Shown here: positions 63,987 through 64,000 of the stretch, one piece after another | How the letters are laid out: every line of letters starts with the position of its first letter | Position numbering within the stretch: position 1 is the first letter of the stretch | From: Desulfosoma sp. | GTDB taxonomy: Bacteria; Desulfobacterota; Syntrophobacteria; Syntrophobacterales; DSM-9756 | Assembly: GCA_037481875.1 (NCBI GenBank) | Contig: JBBFKY010000003.1 | Span: 303,235 to 367,234 of the forward strand | Direction of reading: 5' to 3' | DNA: 64,000 nt | The notes under the pieces: model-generated | Database searches by the model: none | Told to the model about the DNA's origin: nothing | The model's input: only the letters and a program-made list of their open reading frames with translations | Translations under genes and position numbers: made by a program

Positions 63987-64000
63987 ATGCAACGTTATCT
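63987..64000 (+). CDS. Probable start of a LivM permease gene (truncated by window)
   Basis: An ATG with AGGACAGA upstream opens 17 nt after livH and reads MQRY before the window ends. By operon logic this should be livM, but four codons cannot show it. Confidence 0.35.

Noticed and set aside
1-64000. CRISPR arrays, prophage or intact insertion sequences
   Set aside because: No direct-repeat array, integrase, transposase or phage gene was seen; the only mobile-looking sequences are the small inverted-repeat elements.

Overview
The window reads as a chromosomal segment of an anaerobic Gram-negative bacterium of the Desulfobacterota (Syntrophobacterales-like, sulfate-reducing or syntrophic). 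The evidence is indirect: a bacterial selenocysteine synthase with a nearby UGA-containing HesB-like gene, a ferredoxin-dependent indolepyruvate oxidoreductase, many branched-chain-type ABC transporters, a FapA/DUF342 protein, meso-diaminopimelate-type MurE, and outer-membrane biogenesis factors such as SurA. No rRNA, tRNA, CRISPR array or intact insertion sequence was found. I cannot name the genus.

Layout. 1-7.2 kb: the end of a FapA-like gene facing a minus-strand run rodZ-recO-ccdA-tlpA-glgC, followed by surA. 7.2-14.4 kb: mfd, then selA on the plus strand, an MFS exporter, and a HesB-like selenoprotein that ordinary ORF calling splits at an in-frame TGA. 14.4-19.4 kb: ubiB-like kinase, phasin-like protein, a short DnaJ homologue and a TIGR03960-type radical SAM protein. 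19.6-34.9 kb: one long minus-strand division and cell-wall (dcw) cluster, mraZ-rsmH-ftsL-ftsI-murE-murF-murD-ftsW-murC-murB-ftsQ-ftsA-ftsZ. It lacks mraY and murG, the two lipid-linked steps. 35-42 kb: a CNNM/HlyC-type membrane protein, a structured leader with a small protein, a TetR-acpP pair, a Nudix hydrolase, a nuclease, a GNAT and an M20 hydrolase. 42-47 kb: nucleotide signalling, with a fused diadenylate cyclase-YbbR protein, a class III adenylate cyclase and an orphan H-box protein. 47-57 kb: a minus-strand livK-livH-livM-livG-livF, paaK, iorA, iorB cluster. 57-64 kb: an FKBP-type isomerase, pgeF, pyrK-pyrD, a flavoprotein, and the start of a second liv operon.

The most striking element lies upstream of livK. 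A promoter is followed by a 23-codon reading frame with five Tyr codons in eight (56501-56572). After it come two tandem intrinsic terminators and a perfect 11-bp alternative pairing that would disrupt the first terminator. This is the architecture of ribosome-mediated transcription attenuation keyed to tyrosine supply. The genes behind it encode an amino-acid-type ABC importer and, after a 222-bp gap, aryl-CoA ligase and arylpyruvate:ferredoxin oxidoreductase. I infer a tyrosine-sensing system for scavenging, or for reductive synthesis, of aromatic amino acids.

A second theme is a family of 127-380 bp miniature inverted-repeat elements. Each has CTAG at one end and a palindromic core like GTAGGGGCGAGGCGGCGCC. 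Two copies supply the stop codon of the neighbouring gene.
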